Assembly: GCA_030272585.1 (NCBI GenBank)
Contig: BSYQ01000006.1
Coordinates: forward strand, 5,543,001 to 5,607,000
Reading direction: 5' to 3'
DNA: 64,000 bases
Origin: Bryopsis sp. KO-2023
Lineage: Eukaryota; Chlorophyta; Ulvophyceae; Bryopsidales; Bryopsidaceae
Below the pieces are notes generated by a model that had not been told where the DNA came from, made no database searches, and saw only the letters and a program-made list of their open reading frames with translations. The position numbers and the translations under genes are program-made. Shown in pieces: positions 46,011 to 58,133 of the stretch. Every line of letters starts with the position of its first letter. The first letter of the stretch is position 1.

Positions 46011-48141
46011 TCATTGACATTGTGATATTATCCATTGGCGAATGTTTTCGACGTTCATCTCCAGCTCTTCCACAGAATCGTTCTGCACAACTTTTATGAT
46101 GTCCTCCCTGCAAGGGGCAGCCATATCAAAACTTGCCATTAATATTAAAAAAAAAAAAGCACTACCGTATCCCTCAACTTTTTTACTACATGGGACTTTC
46201 AGACGCAATGTAATATATTTGACAAATAATGAGCATTACCAAATAGTTCTGGAGCCTGACGAAAAAGGTGATGGGGTCAATCAACCATACCATTAATTTG
46301 CACAGGCGACTGAGCACATTATGTAAGACACCGAATTGAAGCAAGTAGTTGAAAACGATACAAGCAAGGCTTCTCACCACTCTTTTTGAAAAGCAAAAAA
46401 ACACCACAGCAGCGAAAAAGCTGGAGAGACTGGAGCGCTGATATTTTTCACTTGATGGGATTCCAAACACTGCCAAAAAAAAGATTGAAAAGACTTACTA
46501 ATGGGGATGGCATGGAATTTGTTGGAAGATTTTTTTTTGTTTTGGGGGGGGGGGGGAGGGGAGGGGAACTATGATCACATTGTGTTTGTTGCGGGCTGAC
46601 ACTCACTTGTAGCTTTCCCTAGCTTCCTCCACCAGCACTTGCATGATTTCACATGTTACGTTTTCTCTTATTTTCAAGTCCGAGTAACCCCTAGCAAAAC
46701 CACCCGCAAATTTCCAATCAGAAAGAAACAAGACGCAAGTGAACGTTGCTTCAACAATTTTATAATGAAACAAAACAAAACTCCTTGATCTGAATCCTTC
46801 TTGTTGATGTTCCCTTGTAAGCTGCTGAACACTCCCCCCCCCCCAATCCTTTTTCCAAAAGAGAAACAAAGACGATGGCAAAAAAAGCGTTGAAAAAAAC
46901 TAAAAATAAAAGGAAAAAAAACAGAGTGTTACCTTTTCTGGAGTCTTTGATACAACACAGAATTATCTGTTTGCAGCACCACCACTAAATCGAACCACCT
47001 GATAAGAAATATTTAGCAAATCAACGTTAAATGCATAACAAAACTGGACCAAGGAAATAGAATGGGGCAATGCATGCGAGGATTGTGTGTATCATAATCG
47101 ATAATCTTAACTAATAAAAAAAAAGTTTATTTTCGGGGTTCTGGTCGATAGTTTTATATTGGGTTGATTCAGCATATTACCTTTCAGGAAAAAAATCACA
47201 GGAATGGTAATCCACAATGCATTTTCCTTTCGCCGTCTCATCTTCAAGAGCATCACACACCTGAATTAAATGTAATGCATGCATTTCATACAAAATATAC
47301 TTCATAATTTGGTCATCTCTTTTTTTTTTCTTTTCTGTTAAATCGCTGATTTAAATTTTATTCAAATAAAAATTGAATTCAGTTTATTTATTTATTTATT
47401 TATCTTTCTTTTTTTGGGGGGGGGTGGGGGGGAAGGGGCGGTGCTCTCTTCAATCATAAATCATTATTGAAACCGATCCCTTTCTGATTAATTTCCTGAA
47501 GGCAGGGTATTTTTCATAATCTTTCCTCATATGGTTAAAGCATTCGAGTGAACTTCAGTTTGTATTGTTCAATGTTTATTAATGCAAACTTTTCGGGTTT
47601 CCGTCTGCTCAATTTTCCCCAGTGATACTGCCTGGAATACTGTGAATGCTTTCAAAAAATCAATCAAATTTTTTGCTCTCGAACGGAACGATTAATTTCA
47701 AAAAAAAGGAAAAGGTAAAGAGAGCGGGAAAAAAAACAAAAACAAAAAAACCCTCCTACCTTGTCTTCATCGATGACTAGAGAATCTAATTGTTCATCAT
47801 AACCATCACACAATTCGTTCGCCTTTGCCATCTGGCTTACATCTATGTGACGAAACCCTGTAACCTTGAGAGTTTTCATTGAAAAAAACACCAAAAAAAA
47901 ACACAGTGAATTGAAATGGATGCACGCAAGTGTCAGACTGAGCACCTGATATCAACTTTTTCTGCCTGTCCATACACACACACACACATATATATGTGTA
48001 TATTTATATTTTATATATATATATATATATTATATACATTATATGTATATGTATTACCTGTGCCAGCTGTTCGCAGAGGGTCGACTTTCCGGTGCCAGGC
48101 GTTCCAGTGACGAGAATATTAGGGGGGCGGCGGTTTACCAT
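46011..48141 (-). CDS. AK6: AK6/Fap7 (hCINAP) adenylate kinase-like ATPase
   Basis: Nuclear P-loop NTPase that acts with uS11 in final maturation of 18S rRNA and the 40S subunit; it also has adenylate kinase activity. Minus-strand exons 48141-48058, 47864-47760, 47260-47181, 46998-46933, 46690-46607, 46107-46011 join in phase and give 171 residues, the family's usual length. Walker A is GTPGTGKST (about residues 13-21). Further motifs: HIDVSQMAK, DGYDEQLDSLVIDEDK, CIVDYHSCDFFPER (about 77-90), WFDLVVVLQTDNSVLYQRL, RGYSDLKIRENVTCEIMQVL and the C-terminal helix EELEMNVENIRQW. It starts 255 bp from IMP4, which points the other way and also serves small-subunit biogenesis. Confidence 0.97.
47983..48052. 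repeat. (CA)n/(TA)n microsatellite in AK6 intron 1
   Basis: Alternating CA then TA repeats, partly self-complementary; ordinary simple-sequence DNA. Confidence 0.8.
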
Positions 48142-48396
48142 GATGATCGAGGTAGGAAATTCCCCAGCGATCGAAGTCAAAAAGAGAAAACGAAATCACA
48201 AACAGAGAGGTTCGGCAACTGCAACGAGAAGGAAAGGACGACGCCAAAAATATCGTGAAATGTCACACTTTTACGTGATGTGGCGGCGATTTTTGAAAAA
48301 GATGACCTGAGTGAAACAGGGCAGGAAAGACAGGGCAGGGTTGCTCGTTCCAGAGGAGGGGTTTTCTTTCCGTTAGAGAGAAGCAGCGGAGCAAAA
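48142..48396. promoter_or_regulatory. Shared 255-bp upstream region of AK6 and IMP4
   Basis: Two ribosome-biogenesis genes start on either side of this interval in opposite directions. A bidirectional promoter is the simplest reading. No known ribosome-biogenesis box was recognised by eye. Confidence 0.6.
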
Positions 48397-50975
48397 ATGT
48401 TGAAAAGGAACGTCAGGTTACGGAAAGAGTATCTTTACCGCAAGAGTTTGGAAGGACAGGCGAGGGAGGACTACGAGAAAAAACTCAAAATTCGAAAAGC
48501 GTTGGAAGGTGTGGCAATCAAAGTTGTTTTTTTCTTTTTTCTGTACTCCTCCCTGTTTTTTTTTTATGTTTTTTGGTAGAGCAACCAGTCTGAGTCTGCA
48601 GCCGATCCATTGGGAACCTGTGGTTTTCTTTTTTTTCTTTTTGCAAACAGAAGACATGGGTCCTCCGTATTCATGATATGATTTGACATCAACCTTCCCA
48701 CAGAAGCAAATCATTATTCTTCATTTTTTATATAATTTTTTTTCTTCTGAAACTGGTTTATTCTAGCTTTTCCGCCTGTCAAGACTTGTTTTGACATGAA
48801 GATAACAATCCGTCGGTTGCGATAATGCACAAATAAAAACATCATTTTTTTTCTGGAGTTAAAATAACAGAAACAGATAACTAATCGTTCCTTTGTTCTT
48901 TGATTCCACCAAGACAAAGCAGACGATCGTGTTTTGTTTTTTTAAATGTTTTTTGTCTGAATGCATGATAATGACTTACTTATTAAGCAAGTAATAAGAT
49001 TATTTACTCGCTGCTGTTCTATAGAGGGCAAACCCATTCCAACCGACTTGAAGGATGATTTGAAACTGAAAGAACAAGTTGAATTGGAGGATGATAACAC
49101 TGCCGTTCCCAGGTCGCACATTGACGATGAATATGCCAGGGCTGGAGAAATCGACCCGAAAATTTGTTTAACAACATCCAGAGATCCTTCCAGTCGACTG
49201 GTCCAATTCTCAAAGGTTGGGCTGAGAAAGAACAAAAAACTCCCCCCCCCCCAAAAAAAAAAAAAGAAAAAAAAGGAAAGATGGAAAAACGTTGGATTTA
49301 GAATTTATTTGCTTAATATACCATGTGAAAACATTTCAAGAAAATCAGATACTTCCCATGAAATTTAACGTTTTTTGTATTGGATTGAACGTATAATGCA
49401 TCAAGGCTGCTTGTTTTTTTTTTGTAGACATTTGTATTGCTTGGCTGATCGAATATTTGTTTGTTTCACTATTTTCTTTTTTAATGTGTAGGAGCTGTCG
49501 AATCTTTTCCCAAATTCTACCAGGATAAACAGAGGAGGAATGCGATTGGATGAAATGGTGGAAACTGCTCAAAGGCATGATTTCACTGATGTCATCGTGG
49601 TGCATGAGCATCGGGGGGAGCCTGGTAAGAACAATTCTTCCCCAACATTTTTTTTATTATTTGTGGCTTTTTCTTCTTTTTTTTTCAACCGAAACCTTGG
49701 TGGACTGAGGTGTCAACCCCACATACCTTTCGTTTCTGAAGTATACAGTTCTTTTTTTTGTTTTTGTTTTCTGGATCTTGAGGAATTTTGGGTTGGAGCA
49801 GAAACTCCTTCGTATATGTTTTATTTTGGGTTCATTTGGAGTGTCCATGACATAAATATTATTTATATAAATAAATTGATGACTGTGTTGATTGACTGAT
49901 GTTTTGGAGTTTGTGCCTGACATGCGAATTGTCGTATGAACAGATGGGATGGTCGTCTGTCATTTGCCTTACGGGCCCACCGCTTATTTTGGAGTGTTCA
50001 ATGCAGTAAGTTTTTTCTCCATCCTTGTTCGTTATCTTGTTTATCAAAGGTGTGGGGAAGAATCAAAACGGAAAACAAAACAAGAAAACTTACATTTTTG
50101 CTGGTATTGCTCAAGATGCAATTTTTTTTTGGTCGAGCAAGGATTGCCTCTGATGCCTGTGTCCTGTGATAATTTTCCACACAGAAATTTTTATGCGGTT
50201 CAATACCCCCTCCCCAAAAAAAGAAGAAAAAGAAAGAAAGAATGCGTTAGGTGAGATTTTTTTTTCTTCTGTTAATGTAGGTAATGAGACATGATATTGG
50301 TTCTAAGCGGGAGGTTGGCACCGTTTCGAATGCTTACCCCCATCTGATAATGGACAATCTTTCAACAAAACTGGGGGAGAGGATAGGCAACGTGTTGAAG
50401 CACTTATTTCCGGTACCTTCTCAAGATGCTAAGCGGATCGTGACTTACGCAAATCGAAACGAGTACATTTCGGTTCGAAACCATGTCTACAAGCAGCCGA
50501 AAGGAGCGACATCCATAGAATTGACAGAGGTGAGGGAGCATTGCCAATACTTTTTCCCACAATGACAGAAGCTCTTTGGTGTGCGTTTTTTTTTGTATTT
50601 TAAATGGTTGTCTTTGAAGCGGAACCAGCTTTGCCCAGGCGTTGCTTTTCCTATTGTGATATTCATGAGAACGGGGGAGGGTTGACACGCATTACTGAGT
50701 TATGTAATTTATTGCAAGGGAATGTTTCTTTTTTTTCTTGAGGTTTTCTCAGGAAGGATGTTTTTGCTCCTTGCTTCACTCGTTTCGATTTTTCGTTTCT
50801 GTTTTTCTTTTTTTTCAATGAGCAGATTGGGCCCAGATTTGAACTGAAGCCATATCAACTCAAACTGGGCACAATCGACCAAAAGCATGCAGAAAGGGAG
50901 TGGGTTCTCAGAAGTTTCATCAGAAGTGCGAAAAAACCCAAGCTCGGCGAAACCACCGGAGATTTGGATGTTTAG
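48397..50975 (+). CDS. IMP4: IMP4, U3 snoRNP (SSU processome) Brix protein
   Basis: Nucleolar Brix-domain protein that, with IMP3 and MPP10, works with U3 snoRNA in early cleavage of pre-18S rRNA. Exons 48397-48508, 49025-49215, 49492-49624, 49944-50005, 50281-50529, 50826-50975 are in phase and give 298 residues, close to the human protein. The N-terminus MLKRNVRLRKEYLYRKSLEG is family-typical. Brix-domain landmarks: ICLTTSRDPSSRL, DVIVVHEHRGEPDGMVVCHL, PYGPTAYFGVFNAVMRHDI, HLFPVPSQDAKRIVTYANRN, YISVRNHVYKQ, and ELTEIGPRFELKPYQLKLGT. The start ATG is chosen by match to the family. Confidence 0.98.
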
Positions 50976-51619
50976 CACAATTGTGCAAGTTTTCTTACAT
51001 TATTTCTTGAACAGTAGTGTGGCATTTCATGGCAGTGGTGGATATTAGATTTTTAGAAAGCAGTCTGTCTTCCAGGGGGGAGGGGGACATTGTAATCCAG
51101 TCGAAACCCAGTCTTATTTGTGTGGGTGAATGTGAGATATACAGTGCCATTCAAATCACTGAACGATGAGTGTGCGCCCCACAAACATAGCATCAACGAG
51201 ATAACAAACACTGCTCCAAATTGTTGGATGCAACAATTCAAGTCAAGATGTCTGGTTACACACTGTTACATAATTTCAGTTCACAATTTTTTTCCCCACG
51301 TTTACTTCTGATTGGAAATGGTGTTGGATCTCGAAACGCACGGACGGAAAGGAGCCACTTCGAGTGAGAGAGTTCGAAGTATGAGAACTGCACTCCAAAA
51401 CACAAGTTCATCACACCCACTCTCCGAGGAGGCTCCCATCCCCACCACAGCACATATTTGTGCTGAGGTAGCTGTGAACTTGTTCAGACAGGTTCGTCAG
51501 CCTGATGCACCCCATTCGTTACAAGAGGTGAAGAATGGCGAGTTGAAAGAAGATGCATGTAAGGACATACTGCGAATTGATCGGAGCTTCCGATACGGTG
51601 CACTCGGAACCGCAAGTGG
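50976..51619. other. Convergent 3' region between IMP4 and the tail-anchored gene
   Basis: No coding sequence I can support. A plus-strand open frame begins at 51312 but runs antisense to the minus-strand gene. Confidence 0.5.
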
Positions 51620-52524
51620 TCAGCCCCTCGAGCCATGCTTGAAAATAGCTGCAATGAGGAAGGACGCGACCAAGCCCACTGCGACCCCAGAAAAGATGTG
51701 CCACCTTGATTTAAGCGTACAGGACTGTACGCGCGCCGGCGGCGGCTCTGGTTCTGTGTTAACGGCCGGCGTCGCCAGGATTCCACAGAGACGAGCGACA
51801 AGTACTTCCTGCATTCGTAAACAGGAAACAGTCATGGATAGTGCACCATCGATGGAAGGCCATAATTTATGCTGGCTGGTGTTGACTGCACTGACGCACA
51901 TCTTGGAGAATCCTCCTTCCCACAGGATCACGCAGCATTGCGTCGAAAGCAGCGGTCGAGCTCTCCGGATGCGCTCTCTGCGGAAGAAGAGGACACATTC
52001 ACGTGATTCTGTTCGATAACCTGTTCTTGTAACCTCCACACGCATAGACGCAAGACGCCTACCAGTTCCCTTCGAATGAGTTCTGTCGCCTGCTCCAGGG
52101 TGTTTCGGTTGAAATAGTCGTCCCCAAAATCGACAGCGCCGCGAAGAGAGCGGTCATTTGCGTCTATGATAGCATCAACATCGATGTCGGATCCCAGGCT
52201 CTCACTGCTTGCGTTGCCGTCAGTATCCATTCGTGCCGCGCAAACACAACCAGCGGCTACTCTAAATTCCTTGTTAAGTTCTGTCTTCGGCCCCGCGGTC
52301 GGATTTTCCAATCTGAGAATCGCAACTTGGGAGTTGCTATTACGTCTAGATTCGATCGCTTCCCTAATATTGCCCACAGTTTCTTGCAGGTGGCTTAGGA
52401 ATGGGACGCGCCTGGGCAACAAAAGTTTACTGAAAGGATAAACACAGCTGCAATGAGAAACGCCTCACCACCCCCAATACTTTGAACTTCGTAAGTGGCT
52501 CAGGAATATCGCCCTCCAAAATAT
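51620..52524 (-). CDS. Unknown tail-anchored coiled-coil protein (5' end not found)
   Basis: Three minus-strand exons fit in phase: 52524-52469, 52411-52003, 51808-51620, encoding the last 217 residues. The start codon and any earlier exon are not identified; sequence upstream of 52524 looks like an intron ending in GTGCCCCAG. I do not recognise a family. Visible features: FLSHLRSSKYWGW, then HLQETVGNIREAIESRR, an acidic stretch (SLGSDIDVDAIIDANDRS), a likely coiled coil (NTLEQATELIRREL to RLQEQVIEQ), a Pro-rich spacer and a single C-terminal membrane segment (IFSGVAVGLVASFLIAAIF) followed by KHGSRG. That end fits a tail-anchored protein facing the cytosol. Exon joints use donors GTGAGG and GTGAAT. 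Confidence 0.55.
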
Positions 52525-53054
52525 CTGGGGCACAATCCCGACAGCGATCAGAAACCGGAAAACAAAGAAGCGAATTGCTTGCGCCAGAGAGGCGCAGTCG
52601 GCTTCCAACGACCTGCGTTGATGTTCAGTGTGTGGGATTTCAAGATGTCACACAAAGGCCCACCACCCAGAAAAAAAAAGTGCACACGTCACTATAAAAA
52701 CGTACACCCGCCCACGCAGTGCCAGGGTGAGCTTTGCTTCTGGCTACCAAGCAGAAACACACAGGCGCGGAAATCAACCGCGGATATATTGGGCAGCTCA
52801 CGGCACTGGTGCGGCACAAAGCCTGGACGCCGTATTCCTGTGGGCAAGTATCCCTAGGTCAACTTGAGGCTCGGAACACTTTCCTGTGGATTCTTCTGTG
52901 GCTCGTGGAAGCATGTTATTGTTAGTCACGAATAAACTTGCACGTTGCACCTGTCAACAATTGAGACTTCTTTCGACAGGCTTGCTTCGAGGCGACAACT
53001 CCTTCTTGTATCTGTGGAGTGGGTCCATAGCTTCAACCAGACGTGATAGGCACA
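52525..53054. other. Upstream region between divergent genes
   Basis: Lies between the tail-anchored gene (minus) and the cysteine-rich gene (plus). It probably contains the missing 5' exon(s) of the former and promoters of both, but nothing specific can be supported. Confidence 0.4.
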
Positions 53055-56000
53055 ATGCACGTCCTGACCACGGCTGGGACCCTCGTCGCACTCACCACAA
53101 TTCTTCAACTGACGAACGGACAAGATCCGTTCACAAGCAAAATATCTTCTACAGGTGAAACTCTTGCCCTTTCCTACCCTGTCGCACCACCCGTTTCACT
53201 ACTTGCTCGATCAGGAGAGAGCCCGCGAGCTCTCCAGTTGCCCAGTACCGTCCAAATCAGGATGTACGTAGAATGACTGATAAACATTGGATGCATGATT
53301 TTTGTGTTGGTGTTCTCCACATGCAGCTCCCAAGGCCAGATGTCTGGAAGGGTGCTTGCGGTGCGATGAGTCATTCTGCTTCGAATGTGCTCCTGAGTAC
53401 CAGAGAACTGGCTACACTTGTGCCCCTATCAGTGAAGGTAGTTCTGCCATGTGTGTTCGCTCCAGATCTAAATTCTGTTGGATATGCATCGATGGTCAAT
53501 GAAACTGAATGTGCATCGTGAAATGCTGATCGAAGGTTGCAAAGACTCGAAATGCAAGGACTGCTCAGACCCCGTCTGTTACAAATGCTTTGATGGGTAC
53601 GCAATAACTGATGAGAGCGGACTGTGCAAATGGATAGGTAGGCAGCTCAAGGTGGAAACCATGAATAATGTCCAGAATTTTTTTTTAAATCTGGAGCTTC
53701 CAGGGTTCATAAACAAAGCACAGAATCTCTTCCTGAAAAACATGCCAGAATGAAGCGTGCCAGGTCCAACAGCAAGCAAGCCCTGGGGGTGTTTTGCAAG
53801 TGAAACAAAAACGGGGGGGCAAATTGGCAGTAACAAATTTGGCTGTTTCAGGTCCACAGGGATGCGACATGTCAAAGTGCACATATTGTCCGGAGTCCAA
53901 GACGCAGTGTGCAGAATGCAAAGCAGGGTTGCAGTTGAGGGGGCAAGAATGTCGAAAAAAAGGTAGCATCCACCCAACAACAGAAATAATGACATGATGT
54001 CCCAGTGACTGTTTCATGTGGGTTGAAGGGTTAATGTCCATATTCGTGGATTTGTACTGGGTTTGTTTATGTGGGCGGTATGTTGTGTCACGCAGGATGC
54101 CTTGAAAACAATTGCATGGCGTGTGATAGTAGTGGAGAAACTTGCTTGAAATGCCAGGATGGGTTCCAGTTGAGAAAGGGGGCATGCTTGGAAGTAGGTG
54201 AGGGAATTCATCGCATCCCAACATGATCGATCCTTAGGAATTAAAAAAAAAAGGAAAGAACTAGCGAAAATTGACACCAAAGTATGCACAACCGTAAGAT
54301 GTTCCTTTAAGGGGTTGCAAATTCCATGCTGGCCTGTGGAAAACTGTGTCAGACTGCACACAGCTGAGCAGCAAGCGCCCTTTTTTCATGTATTTTGTTG
54401 AAAAAGTGGAATTTTTAGGGGGGTTCACGTCTTGACAAAGTGAGCTCCGTGTGTTGGTAAGGGTGCATTGACGAGAATTGCCTTTCGTGCTCTCCCTCGG
54501 GCGGAACTTGTTATGAATGCGAGGATGGACACAGAGTGACTGAGAAAGGAGAGTGCTCAGGTCAGTGAATTCTGCCCTTTCCATCCGTGGCTTCCTGCTG
54601 TAAACGACACAGTAAAGCAACTTGTCGCCTGATACAGCCTCCCGCCAAAAAAAAAAAGGACAAAGAAAAAGGAACATGAAAAAAGACCTCACTTTTGCGG
54701 GTGGATTCCCCTCCCTCAAACAAGGGGTTGACTTGTCGGTTCCTGCAAGAAATGTGTACTGATGCAATTTAGTTATTTATTTTATCGTGTGTGGCTTCCA
54801 CAGCTTGCCCTGACGACTGCAAGACTTGTGTGCGGAGAAACGGAGCTGACAGGTGCACTGTATGTGGCACTGGGTTTTATTTGAAGCCTCCAGTACAAGT
54901 CAGGCCTCAGGTGCCACAGCGGAATCAGCAGCCGCCTGTATTTGTCGGCGGTGGATGCTTCAGTAAGCTCTTCCAGCTTGGCTTTTCTTTTTTTTTTTTG
55001 ACTGGGGCTGTTTGACTTGAAAGATCACAGTCTTGTTTCATTGTTCAGAAATTTCTTTTTTTTGTTTTGTTTGCTTTGAAAATGAAAAAGAAACGAGATG
55101 TGTGCAAAAACCATAGAACTAGTTGCGGTCAATTAACACCCCCTTCCCCCCCCCAAAAAAAAAAGAAAAAGAAAAAGAAAAGAGAAAAGAAAAGAAAAGA
55201 GATAGAAGAAAATAAAAATGGTAAATAAATAAACTGGAAACTAGTAAATAAATATCTACCTGTGTGGGTGGGTAATAAAACATTATTAGTAATGACAGCA
55301 AACATTCTACTTTAGAAACCAATGCATGCCCACAGTAAATGTGAAAAAATAAATATAAAAAGTCCATGAAACAAAGTTTGAAGCAAAGAAACCTGATTGC
55401 TTGTGCCGCTATTTCTCCCCCCTTATTTTTTTGAAGAAATACAGTACCTTTTGTACAGAATGCGAGCAAATCCTGGATGACTGCGCTGAGTGTGCTGCCG
55501 ATGGGACCGTCTGCCATAGATGCAATGAAGGCTTCTACTTGGAGGAGGGAAATTGTATAGGTGGGCACACCAGACCTTAAAAAAAATATCACCAAATAAA
55601 AAAAAATTGTAATGCTCGCCTCTTGTAATGCATGCAGTGCAGTGATATCGAATTGAGCATCTGATTTTCGCTCCACGATACTAACCCTTGCTAATGAACA
55701 TTGTACATCTGCATTCATTGATCATTTCATTGAGAATCCCTCGTACCCACAATAGTTGGATATCACTTCCGCTTTGGATGGGAATTTTGAGTAAAGCTGA
55801 ACATTTTCTGATCTTTTTTTGGAAGGGTTGGGTGGTGATGCTGTGCTAGCCACCCAATAATTAACAATGCGGGGCGCTTAATTTTTCTTTGTTTGATGTT
55901 GCCAGCTTGCCCTGAGTTTTGCAAGGCATGCAAGAGCCCTTGGTTTTGTGATTTTCCCATGGAAGGCTATTTGCTTTCTGGACAGGGAAAAGTGGGTGAG

Positions 56001-56358
56001 TAAAATGCCAAATATCGTTCAAATCCACAGCATGAATGATGAAGGGAAGCTCAATTTTTTTTTCCAATTATTTTTTTCTTCTTTCGATTTTACCTCACAT
56101 GAGTGGTGGGGAAGCTCAGACTTTTTCTTTTTAATTCTTTTTTGAAACAGAAAGCATTTTTTTTTCCAAACGAAAACAAGAAAAAAAAATTCAATACTGG
56201 AAAGGAAGGGTTTCCGAAAACACGTTTTTTTTTTTGGTTTTTTTTTTGCAGTGAAAGGTGAAGCTTCAGAAAGCTCCACCTCATCGAATGCCAAACTGGG
56301 GTGGTCATTGACAATTGGCTGTGGAATTGGAGTTCTAGCCACGTTAGCTTTCATATGA
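53055..56358 (+). CDS. Secreted cysteine-rich repeat protein, GPI-type C-terminus
   Basis: Ten exons: 53055-53154, 53327-53437, 53536-53637, 53852-53962, 54096-54197, 54462-54560, 54804-54962, 55459-55560, 55906-55995, 56252-56358. All introns are phase 1 and the total is 360 residues. Exon 1 encodes a signal peptide (HVLTTAGTLVALTTILQL). Each of the eight middle exons encodes one cysteine-rich unit of about 30-53 residues with the pattern Cx(3-5)CxxC ... CxxCxxG(F/Y)xLxxxxxC, e.g. CMACDSSGETCLKCQDGFQL and CLSCSPSGGTCYECEDGHRV. This resembles the furin-like/growth-factor-receptor Cys-rich fold, also used in protist surface proteins. The seventh exon carries an extra Pro/Gln-rich insert. The last exon gives a Ser-rich spacer and a hydrophobic tail (LTIGCGIGVLATLAFI) suited to GPI attachment. 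Likely extracellular binding or adhesion; no ligand can be inferred. Confidence 0.88.
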
Positions 56359-58133
56359 TTAAATTTTAGCCGGGTTGACCGTTTCACTTTATTCAGGTTG
56401 TGCAGGTATTTCTCGGGATTTAAATAAATGATAGGGGAAAGGGGGGCAGTGTGGGGTTGATATATGGATAACATATTGGGACATATATCTATATATCCAT
56501 CATTGGGATCAAAATCCTCTTTAATTGTTTTAACAATGGAATCATCGTGAGGCGTGGAACATATAAGCTTCAAAAAAAAAAGAAAAAAAAAGAAACAAAA
56601 AACATCGAGAAAAAAAAAGTTTTATGAGAAAGGAGAAAAAGAGGAAAAAAAAGAAAAAAAGGAGAAAAAAACCTCAATAAGTGAAAAAAAGCAAAAAAAA
56701 AAATGATAAGTGCAAGTTGCAAACATCATGGGTTTTCTTATTTACTCCCTGAGCTCAACGATTTTTTCTTTTTTTTTTTTCTTGACAGGTCAGGTTTAAA
56801 AAAAAACAAAAACAGACTGGGAGAGAAAGAGAGAGAAAAAAAAAAATGAAACAGAATTTATGAACATTCGATGGAAAAGGGAGAATCTATTCATATTCAG
56901 GAAAGAAAAAAAAAGGGTTAAAAAACAGCGATTTGATGATTATTGGTGGTGGTGGGGGGGTTCTTTCTTTTTTTTTCTCCGTTTCTTTCGTTTGGGTCTG
57001 ACATAGGGACATTGCTTTCTCTTCCCCTCATGCTACATACTGAGCTGGGGTCTGTGCTTCTGCATCGATTAAAAAAAAGAAGAGAAATTTCATAGGGATG
57101 GGTTCCGGTGATATCATAGCAGCTATCCTGGGTATCTTTTTTAGTTTTTTTGGAGTTAAATATTTCTTTTTTTTGGTTTTGTTTGGCTTCATTATAAGCA
57201 GTTTCGTTTTTTTTTGTGTGTTTCTTTTTTTTCTTTTCTTTTTGATGAAAAAATTATAACTTGAACGATGTGAAATGGATGTCGGTTGAAAAATATTTCC
57301 AGGCTGAAAAGTTTTGCCATTGGTTGTATGATGATCGAAAAAAAAAAAAAAAGTTTAGGGATATTTTACATACCTTTAGGGAGAAAAAAAAAATCCCAGA
57401 GAAAGAAAAGAAGAAGAAAAAAGAAAAGAGTGAAACAAAAACAAGGTAGAACCAAAAAGAAGAAAAAAAAAAGAATTAAAAAAGAATTAAAAAAGAATTA
57501 AAAAAGAAGGGAAGCTTCAATGGGGATAGAAAAAAAAAACGCGAAAAAGAAAGGGAAAGCAAAGAAAAGCATGAGTATTTTCACCGTTTTATTCGAGGAT
57601 GACTTTCATTTCGACTGACATTACGGTTTCAAGCTCTTGATTTCTTTTGGGGGTAATTTGTGTGCGGGTGTCAAGGATTGGGGTTGAAAAAAAAATTTGC
57701 GTCGGGTTTCAGTTGGGTTTGGGTTTTCTTTGCCTGGTTTCTTTTTCTTTTCTTTTTCTTTTTTTACCCTATTTTTTTGGAATCAGCGATCTAGGGACAA
57801 AAAAAAAAGCAAACAGGGATGATGTGTATTTGGAAAACTTTTGTATGTGTCTTATTGTTGATGTCTGGTGTGGTGGGGAGAATCCTTGTCAAGAATTTAT
57901 ATCGTGATGTTTCTTTTTTTGGGAAAAGAGCGGCCAGAGTGCTGTACGATGCCTGAAAAATTGTTGAAAATTGTTGAAAAATTGCTTTTCCTCCGTGTCT
58001 GCGAATCGGCGATTCCATGCTAATTATGAATCCTAATTCCAGCTCTGGACCGCTGTGGTGGTGGGTGTGTACATCCAGAAACTGAATCCCAGCGTTCTCG
58101 CTGCGATTTTTCACGCACACGTGTGTTGCGCCC
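56359..58133. other. AT-rich intergenic region
   Basis: Dense A and T homopolymers; nothing gene-like except low-complexity frames. Confidence 0.6.

Noticed and set aside
51312..52019. Plus-strand open frame of 235 codons
   Set aside because: It runs antisense to minus-strand exons that join in phase and encode a coherent coiled coil plus membrane helix. The plus frame has no recognisable domain.
53685..54224. Minus-strand frame of 179 codons
   Set aside because: Antisense to cysteine-rich exons and their introns; the plus-strand exons have consistent phase and cysteine spacing.
53327..55995. Regularly spaced similar segments resembling a repeat array
   Set aside because: They are the cysteine-rich coding exons separated by unrelated introns, not a CRISPR-type or satellite array.
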